Notes: a model not told the origin generated them from the letters alone. A DNA stretch of 64,000 bases from Parasponia andersonii (GCA_002914805.1 JXTB01000776.1:69397-133396), one strand, 5' to 3'; positions 1-11,440 are shown, counted from the stretch's first letter. Made by a program: numbers and translations.

Positions 1-3000
1 TATGTTAATTTTACATGTTCTAAGATTGCATGGAAAAGGAGGTGCCAAGCATGCAAGAGAACGAGTTACTTATGTAGCCATTAGTTCACAATGAACCAAA
101 ATCCTATTTCAATAAATTTGTTTAACGAAAAATTCGATATCCACTAGAATACTTGAATACTCAAGCAAAATGGAACAACAACGAAAAAAAAAAAAAAACA
201 AAAGGGGCACCGAAGTAAAACTTCAAATTAAGAAAGAGACATTTCTGTAGTTTGTTCGTTGGGGTGTTTGACTAGTTTGAAGGGGAAAAGGACGCAAACA
301 AATACTTTCCATCTCTTGAGATAGGCACGCAGGTATTCTTATTCTGAATAACCCCAACCTTTACATCATGCGAGTATTGACCATCGGGTACACCCCTTGT
401 GGCCCTCATAAATGCTCAATCGCAATAATGGAAAGCTAAATAAGAGAAACAGGCTCTTTTCCTTTACCCATGTTTGGAACTTGGATTTACCTGGGTTTTA
501 CGGAGGAATGTGATTCTATTTCCACTTGTTTGTATTTTAAACAAAAGACTCGAGGGGAAAATAGGAGATAAATTTAGTGCAACTTTGGAAGATTTAGAAT
601 CATCACATACTGATTGATACATAAAAGTTTCAAAAGAAAATTTTACAAATTTCATGGAACTCTTAGAAACATGTTTGTCCTACCTTTACCTTGTTTCTTC
701 TTCCAAATTTGGTGCGACTTTGGAAGATTTAAAATCATCACGTACTGAATGATTGGAAAAAATGTTTCAAAAGAAAATTTTATAGAAGAAAAATGTTTGA
801 TCTCCTTTTACCTTGTTTCTTCCCCCCACCCTAAACCCCCTCAGGGAGTTATCTTGGTTTCGACCCTTTAAAATGTGGTCAATTGTAGACAGAGTTTGGT
901 GTGAGTGGACTTCCTAGACCTCTCTCTCTCTTAGCTGTAAACTCTCAGAGTCCTTCATAGTTTCACTTCACCCCCTTTTTGGGTGATGTTTTACAATTTT
1001 AAATCACTATCTAATCTAATATTTAGCTCCATATATAGCTGGGAATTATCTTGATTCTACGAAAAGCAACGCCAGAGGAAACTTGCATATCTAGGCAATC
1101 CAAGAGAAATTGCTCTTTTCGCCATTTATGGATGGACCTAACACCTTAGCAGGCGCTTACAACTCTCGCATATAATACTGGAATATAGAAAGGGAGCAGC
1201 TTATCTACTATTAAGACGAATCAATACCCAACCACCTGCAGAACCCACAGGTAAACAAAACCAAAGAATGCCAAAAAGATAAACAAGAAGAGTGAACACC
1301 ACATTTGAAAACCTTATAATAATCAGAGAATTCTAGTCAGTATACTGACAGGGAGGCTAAGCTTCAGAGAAGAAAAAGAAGAATCAGAATTTATCTGGAA
1401 GCAAGGCCAGATCGTAACTCTGTGTCCAACTTAATACAATATGCCTTCCATTGCAATAATCATATAGCGGAGTAAATCACATCATCACATACCTCGCATT
1501 TACATGTACCCTCATTATTTTTTAAGGCCCTGATACCCTTATCATGGGAATTTTGAGTAACTACAAGTATGAATCCACCTCCTATTGAAAAGCAGGACTA
1601 AAAAGAAAAGTAGTCGAAATCATTCACCAATGCTGCATGATCAAACAATGAATCAGACAAACAAAGAAAATTTAAATGAAACACCAGCAAAAGGCAGAGT
1701 TAAGACAAAAATCATATCATAATTCTGATCCACAAGGAGCCAAATGTTATCAGTCTTTGATGATAGTTTCCATACACATCTCTTTTCTTGATCACAGAAA
1801 CCTTAGATCTAGCACAATTTCATGAGTTATATTCTCAATCAGTTAACCGTCTTTCATCTCCCCTTCTCATCTTCGACCTCCAAAAACAACAATAACTCCT
1901 CAGTGAACTTGAACAACTTGAACTTGGCACACTCCTCCTTTTATTTATCATTGTTGGATATCTGATTACACATTATTCTTGTATTTGGGTCTGGAAGCTT
2001 GTTCTCTACAATTAAAGGCAAAACAAAATCTCCCTAGCTAATGGGCAAGGAACAAGGAAGTTTGACAAAAATTAACAAACACTTACTTTAACCTGTGTTG
2101 CAAAGAAAGAAAATTCTAATCGGTAATGTACTAAGAAGAAAGAGTTTCTATTATGGTCACAGTAATGGAATAAAACTAAATTGATGCAAAAGGTTAATTG
2201 ACTTGTTTACATAAGGTAAATGGCTATGTGGAGGCCAAAGATGACAAGGGGAAAAATAGAATGGAATCAATTGATTGCTAAAGATCATGACCAATATTTG
2301 GTCTTGCAAAGGGATAAAATCTAATCGATTGGAAGAACCTATAAAAAGAAGGACAAGATATTAATATGACATAACGCTAAGACATAATGACATACCAAAG
2401 AACAGAAACATCAACAAACGTACTTTAATAGATGTTATTACCAAATTATCCACATCCGATGTTTCCAATCCAACTTTGGAGAATATCAAATGTTACAGAC
2501 AAAATTGCTTGCCTGCCCAGATCAGATGCATGTCTCCTAAGAGACCCCAAACTGCTACTAAAATACTAACAAATACACGTTATCCAAAATCACCTATTTC
2601 TACACATTCCTGGAGCCAAAATCAACCAGTTCCCTTTCTAATCCCGCTATCTTAAATCCACTGCGAAACTTTTAAGTTCATCTCTACTATTGATAGAGAG
2701 TCTTTCATAACCGCAGACAATTAAAATACGCATACTTAAAAGTATCCAGCATTCTAAATTCTTAACAACTGGCTTTAATTGACAATCCATACCCTAATTC
2801 CTAAATTAGTCAACATATAATCCAGAAAGCAGGACAATTGGTGAAGAAATGCCTCGTAAAAGAAAGTAATCGGCAATAAACAGAACGCACAACACAATAA
2901 CGATTTGAGGCAAAACCCAAAATGTTTTTCATATAACAGATTAATTCTACGAATCAAATATCAACCACTATAACACAAATCATACTAGTATACACGGAAA
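1..3000. other. Intergenic DNA, no gene recognised
   Basis: I find no convincing exon, RNA gene or transposon protein in this stretch. Open frames are short and lack recognisable domains. It lies downstream of the minus-strand membrane-protein gene that ends at 3131, so its right edge probably holds that gene's 3' untranslated region. The only internal structure I can support is the two-copy repeat at about 570-828. Confidence 0.5.
570..828. repeat. Two-copy tandem duplication, unit about 134 bp
   Basis: The block that begins AAATTTAGTGCAACTTTGG near 570 recurs as AAATTTGGTGCGACTTTGG near 704. The copies share the same following words (GGAAGATTTA, ATCATCAC, GTTTCAAAAGAAAATTTTA, CCTTGTTTCTTC). 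They differ by several substitutions and small indels, so the duplication is not recent. No coding role is visible. Confidence 0.75.
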
Positions 3001-3130
3001 AAAAAAAAACATTGAAAAAATATATATGTATAACCAAAAATATCACTAATTACAATAAATCTGTAAATAACCTAAATTTAACGCGAAGCGCACCTAAACC
3101 GTCGAACAGAGCATATAGTAAAATAGGTGA

Positions 3131-3537
3131 TCAATCGCGAATACCCAGTTCAACCTCAAGCTCATCATCATCCTCAAAGAGCTTAAGAAGACGAGCATGC
3201 TGCTCTGCTCTCTTCTTTTTTTGCCATAATTTGAACAAGAGGACAGAGAATCCAATTACTGCTACCAAACCCACGCATATAATCAGTACCTTGATCCCAG
3301 CCGACCTTGGTTTGCTCCCCGATTTCGAGTTTGATGGGTCACTCGCTCCGGCTAAGCCTTCAAGAAACACCACTGATATCAATGTTAGATAAAGTTTTAG
3401 CCATGGGCTACGATCTGGTTCAGCCACCCAAAAAGAAACATCATATTATAATGAGACATACCTGAAACGATGAGAATGAAAAGCGACAAGAGCAGAGGCG
3501 AAAGTTGCAGAGATCTTCGGGTAAGGGAGATAATCAT
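3131..3537 (-). CDS. Small single-pass membrane protein, two exons
   Basis: Spliced model on the minus strand: exon 1 is 3537-3462 and exon 2 is 3372-3131, separated by an 89-nt intron (3461-3373). The intron has donor GTATGT, a branch-point-like CTAAC and acceptor GATATCAG. The product is 105 residues. Residues 1-25 (MIISLTRRSLQLSPLLLSLF onward) look like a signal peptide. A Ser/Lys/Pro-rich spacer follows, then one hydrophobic segment (IKVLIICVGLVAVIGFSVLL), a basic stop-transfer patch (WQKKKR) and an acidic tail (LFEDDDELEVELGIRD). This order suggests a secreted N-terminus with a short cytosolic tail. The acidic tail resembles a conserved, uncharacterised plant membrane-protein family, though that is from memory and unsearched. 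An unspliced 98-residue reading starting at 3427 also exists, but the splice signals and clean signal peptide favour the spliced form. Function unknown. Confidence 0.7.
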
Positions 3538-3560
3538 CTCTCTCTCGATCTCTATCTCCT

Positions 3561-3597
3561 TCCTTCTTCTTCTTCTTCTTCTTCTTCTTCTTCCAAG
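3561..3597. repeat. (CTT)n microsatellite in the probable 5' UTR
   Basis: About ten CTT units on the plus strand lie just upstream of the proposed start codon at 3537. In the transcript of the minus-strand gene they read as a GAA-rich leader, a common feature of plant 5' untranslated regions. In-frame readings through it give runs of Arg or Lys that I take as non-coding. Confidence 0.75.
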
Positions 3598-5169
3598 CAC
3601 AGGGGGCTTTGCCACAGTATCTATGCGTCAGACCTTTCCTTTCCTTTTTTTGGCGATAACTAAGCAGCCAAGGACATGGTTGTTGTCGTTTTAACTTCAA
3701 GAATAAGATATGTCTTTTCAAGCAAGAAAACCCATATTTTCTGAACGCTTCAACGTACTAAACAACATCGTGTAAAAGCAATAAACACAATTAGAAGAAC
3801 AAAACGACATGTCGGCTCAGTTACGAATGCTGTCGATTGTGCCTATAACGACAGATCGTATGTTAAAATTTGGGTTAATCTAAAATGATCTTTTATCAGT
3901 CAGGGCCAAATAGCCTAATTTTGGGTCAACACTATTAAAAAAGATTGCCAAAATATATCGGTATAAAAAACAGGGAATATGTCGTCCCTACAGGTACATT
4001 GGGTCCACGCTATTTTGGGTCAATATGTCATCGGTATATTTTTAAAAATATATATTAAAATATAATTATAATAACTACAATTATTAAATTAAAAAACTTA
4101 TAATGACGACGATATTAGTTATTGCTATAGGTGTTATATTTTTTTTATATAATTAAATTAGAAATAAAATTATAAAAAGTAAAAATAGAAATAGATAGAA
4201 AATATTTGAAACATAAAATATAATCTTAAATTCAAATAAATTTAAAATAATTACATATCAAAAATACACATAAAATAAAAATTTAATAAAAGTATTCAAC
4301 AAGAAAAAAAAAATTGAACTATCTAGCTAGTTATCCAAGTCGGTCTCATGATCTGCGTTGTCTTGAGTATTGGAAGTCGGGGGGAAGAGGTTCAGATCAG
4401 AATCTCGGAGGCAATGTAGATAGCAGGGGCATCGGAAGAATATCAGGAGTAGTAAGTGATTGAATGGACATATAGAATCCCAGAATCAATCTCGCCAATG
4501 CGTTAGACATGTAACACAGTTATTTGTTGAAGTATTATCTCTCTGTATCACGCTGTGCTAAGAGAACCACTTCGTGCTAGTGGGTAGCAGCCAAATAACT
4601 CTGTGTTTGGCTAAAAAAGTCTCGCAACTCAGAGTTGGGCACAGGAGGATCATGTGGTGGAGAAGCTGCTGTAGAAGAAGTGCTAGCAACTCCCTTGAGC
4701 TTCAGACAAACTCTTCTCTATATCCTCTCCTAACACAAAGCACCCCTTCAGCAATCAATGTCTCATCAATACGAGGTAGTGCAGATTATGTCGAAGAACC
4801 AGAAGCAGATGAAGATACCTGAGACTAAAACTGAGTCGTGCAAATCTCAACTATCTTGCACTAAAAATGGTTAGAAAATAGTTAGTAAAAAAATTAAAAT
4901 TAGTAGACAATCAATAAATACAAATAATTTATAAGTTACTATTAAGTCCATAATAATAGAGTTATCTAGTGCTAGTGTATCTTAATTCTTGCTATGTTAT
5001 TATTTTTATTAAGCTTTTTTTTTTGTTGTTTTGATGTTTTGCATGTTTATATATATAGATGAATAAAACAAAGGTGTTTAATACAAAATAATATAAATTT
5101 TTACCTCGCAAATGGGTTTTTTAAATTATTAAAATTGACGTTTAATCTGATACGGTCGTAATGTAACAA

Positions 5170-6545
5170 AAATGACACAAATCAGAGCTCAAATGAATAA
5201 ATGATGTACCCAGGAAACTAAGTCATCAAACCAGTAGAAAGTGATGTAGCAGTGCCACAAAGTGGCACCACAATGCCAACTCTCGGGTAATTTTAGTGTT
5301 GTAGAGCTAAAAATAGTGTTGCGGCATCATACCCTGTGTCTTAAGTTAAAAATTGATAGCCGAGATTAACTTTTTGATGATCCAATGGTCCAAATTTAGC
5401 CTGTCTTAGGTTTACACGAACCACATTTTTAAAACTCTATCTTTGGAATTGAAAGAGGCATGTGAGGATAGAGAGAAACAGAGAAAGAGGCAGCCATGGG
5501 AGGAGAGAAAAAAGAGGAAAAAGATGAAGATTACAAGCTCCAAGCCTCTATTTTTTGATTTCTTCCCCAACATCAACACCATAGTTTATTCTTGGCTTAT
5601 TTTCCTTATTTTCATATGAGTTTTGCATTGTATTTTTCATATGTAGAGAGTGATATTATTGAGAGTAAATCTTTGAGGGAAGATTCAGAAGAGAAAAAAC
5701 TAAGTTTGGAGGAGAAGATTGACAATATCCATAAACATCTTCAAGCTCTTCAAAGAGGGAGAATTCAAAAACTCTTTTCTCTTTGATATTTGTATTTCTT
5801 GATTCTATTGTATTGAAATATTATTATTCTCAATTTATAAAATGAACTAAATATTTTTTGTCTAGTTTTACTATATGAACCAACCTAGTAACTAGTGTTT
5901 GTTTATTTCTCCCCTCTTTTATTAATCAAATCCATTGTTGAGTTATTTGTTTTACCTTGTACTTGTTGCTTTTATTTAGTTGATCACTAAATAGATTATT
6001 GAGTGAAACTTTTATGAACTTAGGAATAGGAATTTAGGTTTGGATATAGGTAGAACAACATAAGATTACCTAGTTTGGGGTAAGTTTGTATAGGATAAGA
6101 ATATATCTATATGACTTGTAAAACCTTTATTTAAGAATAACTAAACTTAATAAATTTAGTCAATTTATGTTAAGAGTAACATATTAGCTTGTCTAAATAT
6201 TTTCATTTATGTCTTAAAAAAGAGTTTGTGAATAGATCTGAATTCTTGGTTGATAACTCTAGTCGATTAATTAATGAAAGAGGGAAATTGTATATTTAAA
6301 GAAAGATTGGAGAATTAGTAAATCTAGACATTTTTTTTATTGCTTACTTTCATTCATTTTGCATGTTAGTTTAGTTGGTTTGTTCTATTTCTTCAAACTC
6401 TAAATTTTGGTTGTCTGGATAAAATTAGAATGACCAATTTTAATATTTAGCTTAGATTTAGTAATAAATCCTCGTAGGTTCGATATTCTTAACTCCTAAA
6501 TTTATATTACTTGTGACCGTGTATACTTGCACAGGAGTGTGTGAA
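5170..6545 (+). mobile_element. Probable old LTR or solo LTR inside the CACTA element
   Basis: The 3' part, CTCGTAGGTTCGATATTC followed by a tract to GACCGTGTATACTTGCACAGG (about 6471-6534), resembles the usual end of large gypsy LTRs. The 5' part contains the word GGCACCACAATGCC, which also occurs at about 13391, where other gypsy-like words are present. No terminal TG/CA pair with a target duplication could be fixed, so the limits are approximate. A short open frame at 5592-5786 has no recognisable domain. This piece interrupts the minus-strand CACTA reading region. Confidence 0.3.
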
Positions 6546-6779
6546 TATAATTTATAGTTATACATTCTAATCAATAATTACTCACATAATTCTGCTCAAC
6601 CTCCTCAGAAGGCCACATGCCAGTTATAGGATCCATATACCTCTATCGCTAATTCTATGCGATCGATTGCATCTCTCCTCTCTCAAGATTCTCATGTGTA
6701 TTGAATTTGATAAGTACATAAACAAAAGCAATAAAAAATATATAAAAGTGAGAAATAAGTTATAAGAAGATTACCATAT

Positions 6780-7480
6780 CATATATATTGGTAATAGTAG
6801 ACTTAGGCCCATGCCTACTAACAAACTTCATCTGTCCCCTATTACCAGCATTCCTCCTAGATATAGCCTGTTATTTTAAAGTCATTAGCTAATAATGTAA
6901 TAGTTATAAAATTAATATAATAAAAGATAAATTAAATAAATTACTAACCCTAAATTCCTCAAAGCTGAAATAATCCATACACTTATTCTAAACCTCCTGA
7001 GTCATATCAGGAGGAACAAAATGATGAGCATAGGGAAGATCAAGATTATTCTCGTCCCCGCCATTGAGATTAAAGTGTTCACTAAGCTCATTCTTCCAAT
7101 TCTTATAGATATCTTGAGTAGTGTGGTCAATGACTTGTGATACCCAAGGCAACTCGTTACTTCTGCAACCAAAAAACAAAGTGTTTAATAAAAAGAATTC
7201 AATAAAATACAAGGATATAATAATAAAAAAATTCTTACCTTGACACCAAGTTATATTTTCGCCTTCTATTTAGCAGGTGTCTTTGCCCAACTCTTGTGAA
7301 AAGGTTATGTATACTTCCAGACGAGCACCCCAATAAGATGGGTAGAATACTTCTAGTTCTCTTTTATAACTCTCCATGTAGCTCTTGTCTTGTCAAACGA
7401 GATCGGAAGTTGTTGACCTGGCTCCAAGGAATCGAGCTTCTTTTGTAAGTTCAAAGATCTATTCTTTGAACATTTCCTCT
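6780..7480 (-). pseudogene. CACTA second protein, Ptta/En/Spm (Transposase_24) remnant
   Basis: On the minus strand, 7480-7230 reads through a basic segment into LPISFDKTRATWRVIKEN, then a stop and a shifted continuation, resembling the conserved block of Transposase_24 proteins before the W-x-x-V segment. The 7212-6988 part reads WKNELSEHFNLNGGDEN. The 6860-6780 part reads RRNAGNRGQMKFVSRHGPKS, equivalent to the family's Asn-Arg...Lys...Gly-Ser-Lys-Ser motif. Stops and gaps between blocks show decay, and some gaps may be introns. A poorly preserved continuation, perhaps the C-terminal part, may extend to about 4340. It lies downstream of the TnpD stub, as expected for a CACTA element transcribed from the right end. 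Confidence 0.6.
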
Positions 7481-7836
7481 TACCGATCAACGCTACAAAG
7501 GATCAAAAAAATATTAATAATCAATCAAATGAAATGAACTATAAATGTATATATTTTTATTTATTGCTTAGACAAAGTAAAAATATTCCTTGTACTTGAT
7601 TGACACGGAGCAGAAATTTTAAATGGGTTTGGTGGAAGGTCTCCATCTACATCTCCTCCATGATATATGGGCCCAACAATAGCTATAACTAAATAATGTT
7701 GATGAATAGTATAAATATAATATGATGCATATAAAAATAATATTCATATAAAATATATTTTATTAACAATGTAACAAATATTATCGTTAAATACATAATT
7801 AATCACATTTTCATATTAATCATTATCGTTATCAAT

Positions 7837-7971
7837 TTAATCTTCATGTTCATCTTGATCAGTTTCATCATCATCGTCTATCTCCAATTCTTCTTCGTCT
7901 TCTATATAACCATTCCAATATTCCTTAGAAAAACGGTTTCTCAAATGTATCCAACTCTTGTCAACTGACAT
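7837..7971 (-). pseudogene. TnpD transposase, N-terminal stub with internal deletion
   Basis: The minus-strand frame from ATG at 7971 begins MSVDKSWIHLRNRFSKEYWN. This is the start motif of CACTA TnpD proteins (transposase-associated domain, Transpos_assoc family: Asp-Lys-Ser-Trp, then Arg-Asn-Arg, then Glu-Tyr-Trp-Asn-Gly). After the Gly the frame passes straight into an acidic run (IEDEEELEIDDDDETDQDEH) and stops at 7837, giving 44 residues. TnpD proteins are normally many hundreds of residues, and an acidic tail is common at their C-terminus. I infer a large internal deletion that joined the first few codons to the tail. No zinc-finger part or DDE core survives here. Confidence 0.65.
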
Positions 7972-8441
7972 TTTTTGCAGTACTTGCTGTTTGATGTCGG
8001 AACGAGTTAGAAATTATTGTCAAAGATTATATGTATGATTATAATATGTCATGAATTCGCCTTATCACTCTATTTAAGATTACTTTATTATGTAGTTCAT
8101 TATTCACTCAAATATTATTCCATTTACACCGAAATTTTGGCAAAATTTCCCCACAGTTCCTCTAAGTGTGTTATATAAAAGTATACACCCGGAGAATACA
8201 GGGAGATACCATCATAAATCGACCAAAGAACAATATTTATAAGTAAACAATAATACATAACGTATAATCCCAAACTGTCTAAATGAGACAATTCAAGAAT
8301 TAATATCGAGATGCATAATCTCTCGTCAACTTTTGAATGAGTCTATGGTAATTTCTTTTCTGACTAAAATAATGCATGCATGTATTAAAGTCACTATGTA
8401 TACAAATAAATGTACACATTACAATTATGATTACAACCTTT

Positions 8442-8544
8442 GTCATGACATGTCAACTCGTTTGGATTGGTCTTGATCATTATAATTGAATAACTCTAAC
8501 TGTTATGATCAAGAACATACCAAACCAGTTTACGTGTCGTGACC
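8442..8544. repeat. Inverted repeat with arms of about 43 bp
   Basis: The left arm (GTCATGACATGTCAACTCG...TTGGTCTTGATCA) pairs with the right arm (TGATCAAGAACATACCAAACC...CGTGTCGTGAC). Roughly 36 of 43 positions match, around a spacer of about 20 bp. It lies upstream, on the minus strand, of the TnpD stub. It may be a small foldback element or a stem within the CACTA element. Confidence 0.7.
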
Positions 8545-8559
8545 ATTCTAGTGTTCATG

Positions 8560-9380
8560 ATTTAAGAAAGGAATTTTGGGTTTTTTAGGAGTATATGTAC
8601 GAGTATTTTACTTACTATAAAGGCATTTTGAGTATTTTGTGAATTATATGGGTATTTTATTATATTTTTTAATTTTATGAGTTTTTTAGTTACTTTAAGA
8701 GTATTAATCGGGTATTTCATTATTGTAATGGAATTTTGGGTATTTTTTAATTAAATTGTTACTTTTGGATAATCTTTAATTGTATGAGTTTTTTAGTTAC
8801 TGCAAGGGCATTTTGGGTATTTTATTAGTCTAGAGGCATTTTGGGTATTTTTTGAATTATATCGGTATTTTATTATAATTATATGAGTTTTTTAGTTACA
8901 CTAAGAGCATTTTGGGTATTTCATTATTGTATAGGTATTTTGGGTATTTTGTTAATTAAATTGTTATTTATGGATAATTTTTAATTTTATGAGTTTTTTA
9001 GTTACTACAAGGGTATTTTGGGTATTTTATTACTGTAAGGGAATTTTGGGTGTTTTGTGAATTATATGGGTATTTAATTATATTAATCAATTTTATGAGT
9101 TTTTAGTAACTCTAAAGAGCATTTTGGGTATTTCATTACTTAAGGGGCATTTTGGGTATTTTGTTAATTAAATTTTTATTTTTCAATATTTTTTTAATTT
9201 TACGAGAATTTTATTACTCTAAGGATATTTTGGGCATTTTATGACTCTAGGTGCATTTTAGGTATTTTATTCAGTGTAGGGATATTTCGAGTATTTGAGA
9301 AATTATAAGGGTATTTTAGTAAGTATAGGAGTATATTTGTAATTTCTTATTTTAGGGGCATTTTGGGTAGTTTTGTGAAT
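8560..9380. repeat. AT-rich minisatellite, ~105-bp units alternating in two types
   Basis: The anchor GAGTTTTTTAGTTAC, or a close variant, starts at 8679, 8786, 8885, 8991, 9096 and 9204, giving spacings of 107, 99, 106, 105 and 108 bp. Units alternate: one type contains TTAATTAAATTGTTA and a GGATAAT-like tail, the other GAATTATATGGGTATTT. The real repeating block is thus a dimer of about 210 bp. Within each unit the word GGCATTTTGGGTATTTT occurs about twice, suggesting a still older unit of about 50 bp. No coding capacity. Confidence 0.8.
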
Positions 9381-9404
9381 TAAAGGACTAATTATTACCT
9401 TTTA

Positions 9405-9588
9405 TTTATTTTTATGTATTATTATTATTATTTAAGTTTATTTATTTTCATGTATTATTATTATAATTATTATTATTACTATTATTGTGATAATATATTT
9501 ATAATTACCTTTTATTTATTTTATGTATTATTATTATTATTATTATTTAAGCTTATTTATTACCATGAATTATTATTATTATTATTAT

Positions 9589-9633
<45 letters not shown>

Positions 9634-9635
9634 CA
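9405..9635. repeat. Compound ATT/TAG microsatellite
   Basis: Several runs of TAT/ATT units (9415-9600) end in a run of about fifteen TAG units (9590-9633). The long open frame through it encodes only poly-Tyr, Leu or Val and is an artefact of the repeat. Confidence 0.85.
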
Positions 9636-9639
9636 ACTA

Positions 9640-10590
9640 ATCATAAAAGAGAGTTGACACCCTTTTTCAAAAAATATTATTATAAATTAGTTATTTGAAT
9701 TTAATTATATACTTCATCTTACTCTATAATTTTTTATTTATTTATTATTACCTTATACTCAATTTTTAATTATAAAATTTTAATTAATAATTTTATTTAA
9801 TTACTCGTTTTACTAACTTTATTGATTAATTTTATTACCTTTTACTAAATATTTAATTATTAATTAAAATATATAAGTTATTCTCTACAAGTGTTAAATA
9901 ATTATTATTATCTTTTATTTATTTTGTATATTATTATTATTATACATTATTAAATTAAATTAAATTAATAATTTATTTAATAATTCATATTATCATTTAT
10001 TTATTTTTATCATATTTTTATTATTAGATTATATTTCTAATTAAATTAAAAAATTTAATCTAATCTAATTTCATCATTTATCATGAAATTAAATCACTTA
10101 TCTAACATTCATGTTAATCTAATTTTATTAAATCTAATCTAATCTAACACAAATCTAAATTTAAATACACAACATAAACCAAAATATAATTACTTATAAA
10201 TATAATTTTTTTTAATATCATTTTCACACAAAAATTAATATCACATATTCAATTTAACCACAAACCAACATAATCTAAAAAATAATTTAATATATCGAAA
10301 TAAATCTCACAATATTCCTAAAAATAAAATAATCTCACCATATCACAAATCTAAAATAATCCTACATTATCTAAACATACCACAAATCTAATATACCAAA
10401 ATCATATTACATAGTTTAAATAACATAAACAAACCTATTATTTTTAACTAATATTTAAACATATTCACAATTTAATAATAATCTAACCTAATTATTTTTA
10501 ACTATTATATAAAACTAACATATTATTAACAAATACATAAATCTAACAATAATATAATCTAATTCTTATTTTTAATATTCTAAATAATCT
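9640..10590. other. Very AT-rich stretch, no gene
   Basis: About 950 bp of A/T-dominated DNA with words such as TTATTTA and AATCTAATCT, inside the CACTA element between its microsatellite and its right subterminal region. No exon or RNA gene seen. Confidence 0.6.
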
Positions 10591-10819
10591 AACAAATGTT
10601 GTCGCTATAAGGTCTGTTATTTTCACTGTCCCTCTAGAAGGCCCCTATTTTCTCACGAGTAAGTTATTGTATGAGAGTGGGTTTTTTCGTATAGTCTATA
10701 ATAACGACATAAACACAATTTCGTGTCGTTGCTAATTTTTAACCTATGGTCAACTTTTCTCATTGATCTTCAATAGCGAAGACACACTCATTGTCATAGC
10801 TATAAATAAAGTCTATAAC

Positions 10820-10857
10820 TATAGACATCGTCGCTATAACTCTTCTTTCTTATAGTG
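10820..10857 (-). repeat. CACTA terminal inverted repeat, right end
   Basis: Read on the minus strand from 10857 inward: CACTATAAGAAAGAAGAG, then TTATAGCGACGATG. This matches the known CACTA consensus (CACTA, one or two bases, then AAGAAA) and defines the boundary with the DLH-flank DNA that begins at 10858. Confidence 0.85.
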
Positions 10858-11186
10858 TGTAAGACAATATACATCGTCTAGAAAAAGTGACAGTAAGTGA
10901 AAAAAAAAATGAGATCACTTTGAGAAACAACAATAAAATATTAGTCTACATCTAAAGGAAAAACCAACAACAAGAGATAAACAACAACTATAATTGAACA
11001 AAATGACACCAATGAAAAACTAAAACATCAAGAAATGACAATGTGAAAAGTGACATTACTGGAAAACAACAATAAACTTAAACTAAAACTAGAGTTACAA
11101 TAAAAATGACGTGTATTCCGAGAGACGACAATAAATACTAAACTGACAACAAAGGCAAAACGACGACAACTTAAAAAAATTCCATA
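10858..11186. repeat. DLH-array flank repeat, copy A
   Basis: This segment shares word order (AACAACAATAAAATAT, ACCAACAACAAGA, AAACATCAAGAAATGACA, CACTGGAAAACAACAATAAA-type motifs) with 40940-41200 and, more weakly, with 56030-56250. In this copy it lies between the CACTA right end and a fragment of a DLH gene. I read it as duplicated intergenic DNA of the DLH array, although a dispersed repeat captured three times is also possible. Confidence 0.5.
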
Positions 11187-11440
11187 TACAAGTATTCAAC
11201 ACTGGATTTTATTTTTTCTAATACTGCTTTAATCCAAAAAATTTCCATGTTTTATTTCCGAATTATGTTGCAGGATATATGAAGCCCCAAACATAAGTAT
11301 GTTATTATCTGGAGAATTATATATATTGGTCTATCAATTTTTACTGCAATTTCGGGTAATATTATAAGATCGTAAATGTCTAAATTGTGCATTTCTTATG
11401 TTAGAGTTGATTTAAACATAAAGTATGCTATTCAAAATTG
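11187..11440 (+). pseudogene. DLH pseudogene fragment (end of intron 1, exon 2, start of intron 2)
   Basis: From AAGTATTCAACACTGGATTTT through the region after AAATGTCTAAATTGTG this aligns almost continuously with the DLH1 region 30258-30470. Exon 2 is at about 11274-11296: acceptor GTTGCAG, then GATATATGAAGCCCCAAACA, then GTATGTT. Compared with the 22-nt exon 2 of the three intact genes it has gained two bases (AT) and lost one G at the donor, which breaks the frame. No exon 1 or exons 3-7 are visible nearby. It is closer to DLH1 than to DLH2 or DLH3 and marks an ancestral copy at the left of the array. Confidence 0.85.

Larger units (their letters stand above)
3930..10857 (-). mobile_element. 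Deleted CACTA (En/Spm) DNA transposon
   Basis: The right end is clear: the last bases before 10858, read on the minus strand, are CACTATAAGAAAGAAGAG followed by TTATAGCGACGATG, the classic CACTA terminus with subterminal TAGCGAC words. The left end is uncertain. CACTATTAAAAAAG at 3930 is a decayed candidate, and GACGACGATATTAG with TTGCTATAGG near 4104 look like subterminal repeats. The expected 3-bp target duplication does not match at these ends. Inside, on the minus strand, come the start of a TnpD-type transposase (7971-7837) and a Transposase_24-type protein (about 7480-6780, with a possible tail to 4340). The body of TnpD is missing, so the element cannot move by itself. AT-rich repeats and a probable LTR lie inside it. 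Confidence 0.7.

Noticed and set aside
3446..3721. Minus-strand frame with a poly-Lys run
   Set aside because: It is the (GAA)n leader of the membrane-protein gene read in another frame; the spliced frame from 3537 explains the region better.
5592..5786. 64-residue plus-strand frame with an acidic helix-like part
   Set aside because: No neighbouring exon, no recognised domain, and it lies inside probable LTR DNA.
9414..9698. 94-residue plus-strand frame rich in Tyr, Leu and Val
   Set aside because: It is a translation of ATT/TAG microsatellites and AT-rich DNA; no domain or splice context.
3930..10857. Attempt to match a 3-bp target duplication for the CACTA element
   Set aside because: The bases before 3930 (CAA) and after 10857 (TGT) differ, so the left end is either wrong or rearranged; only the right end is claimed with confidence.
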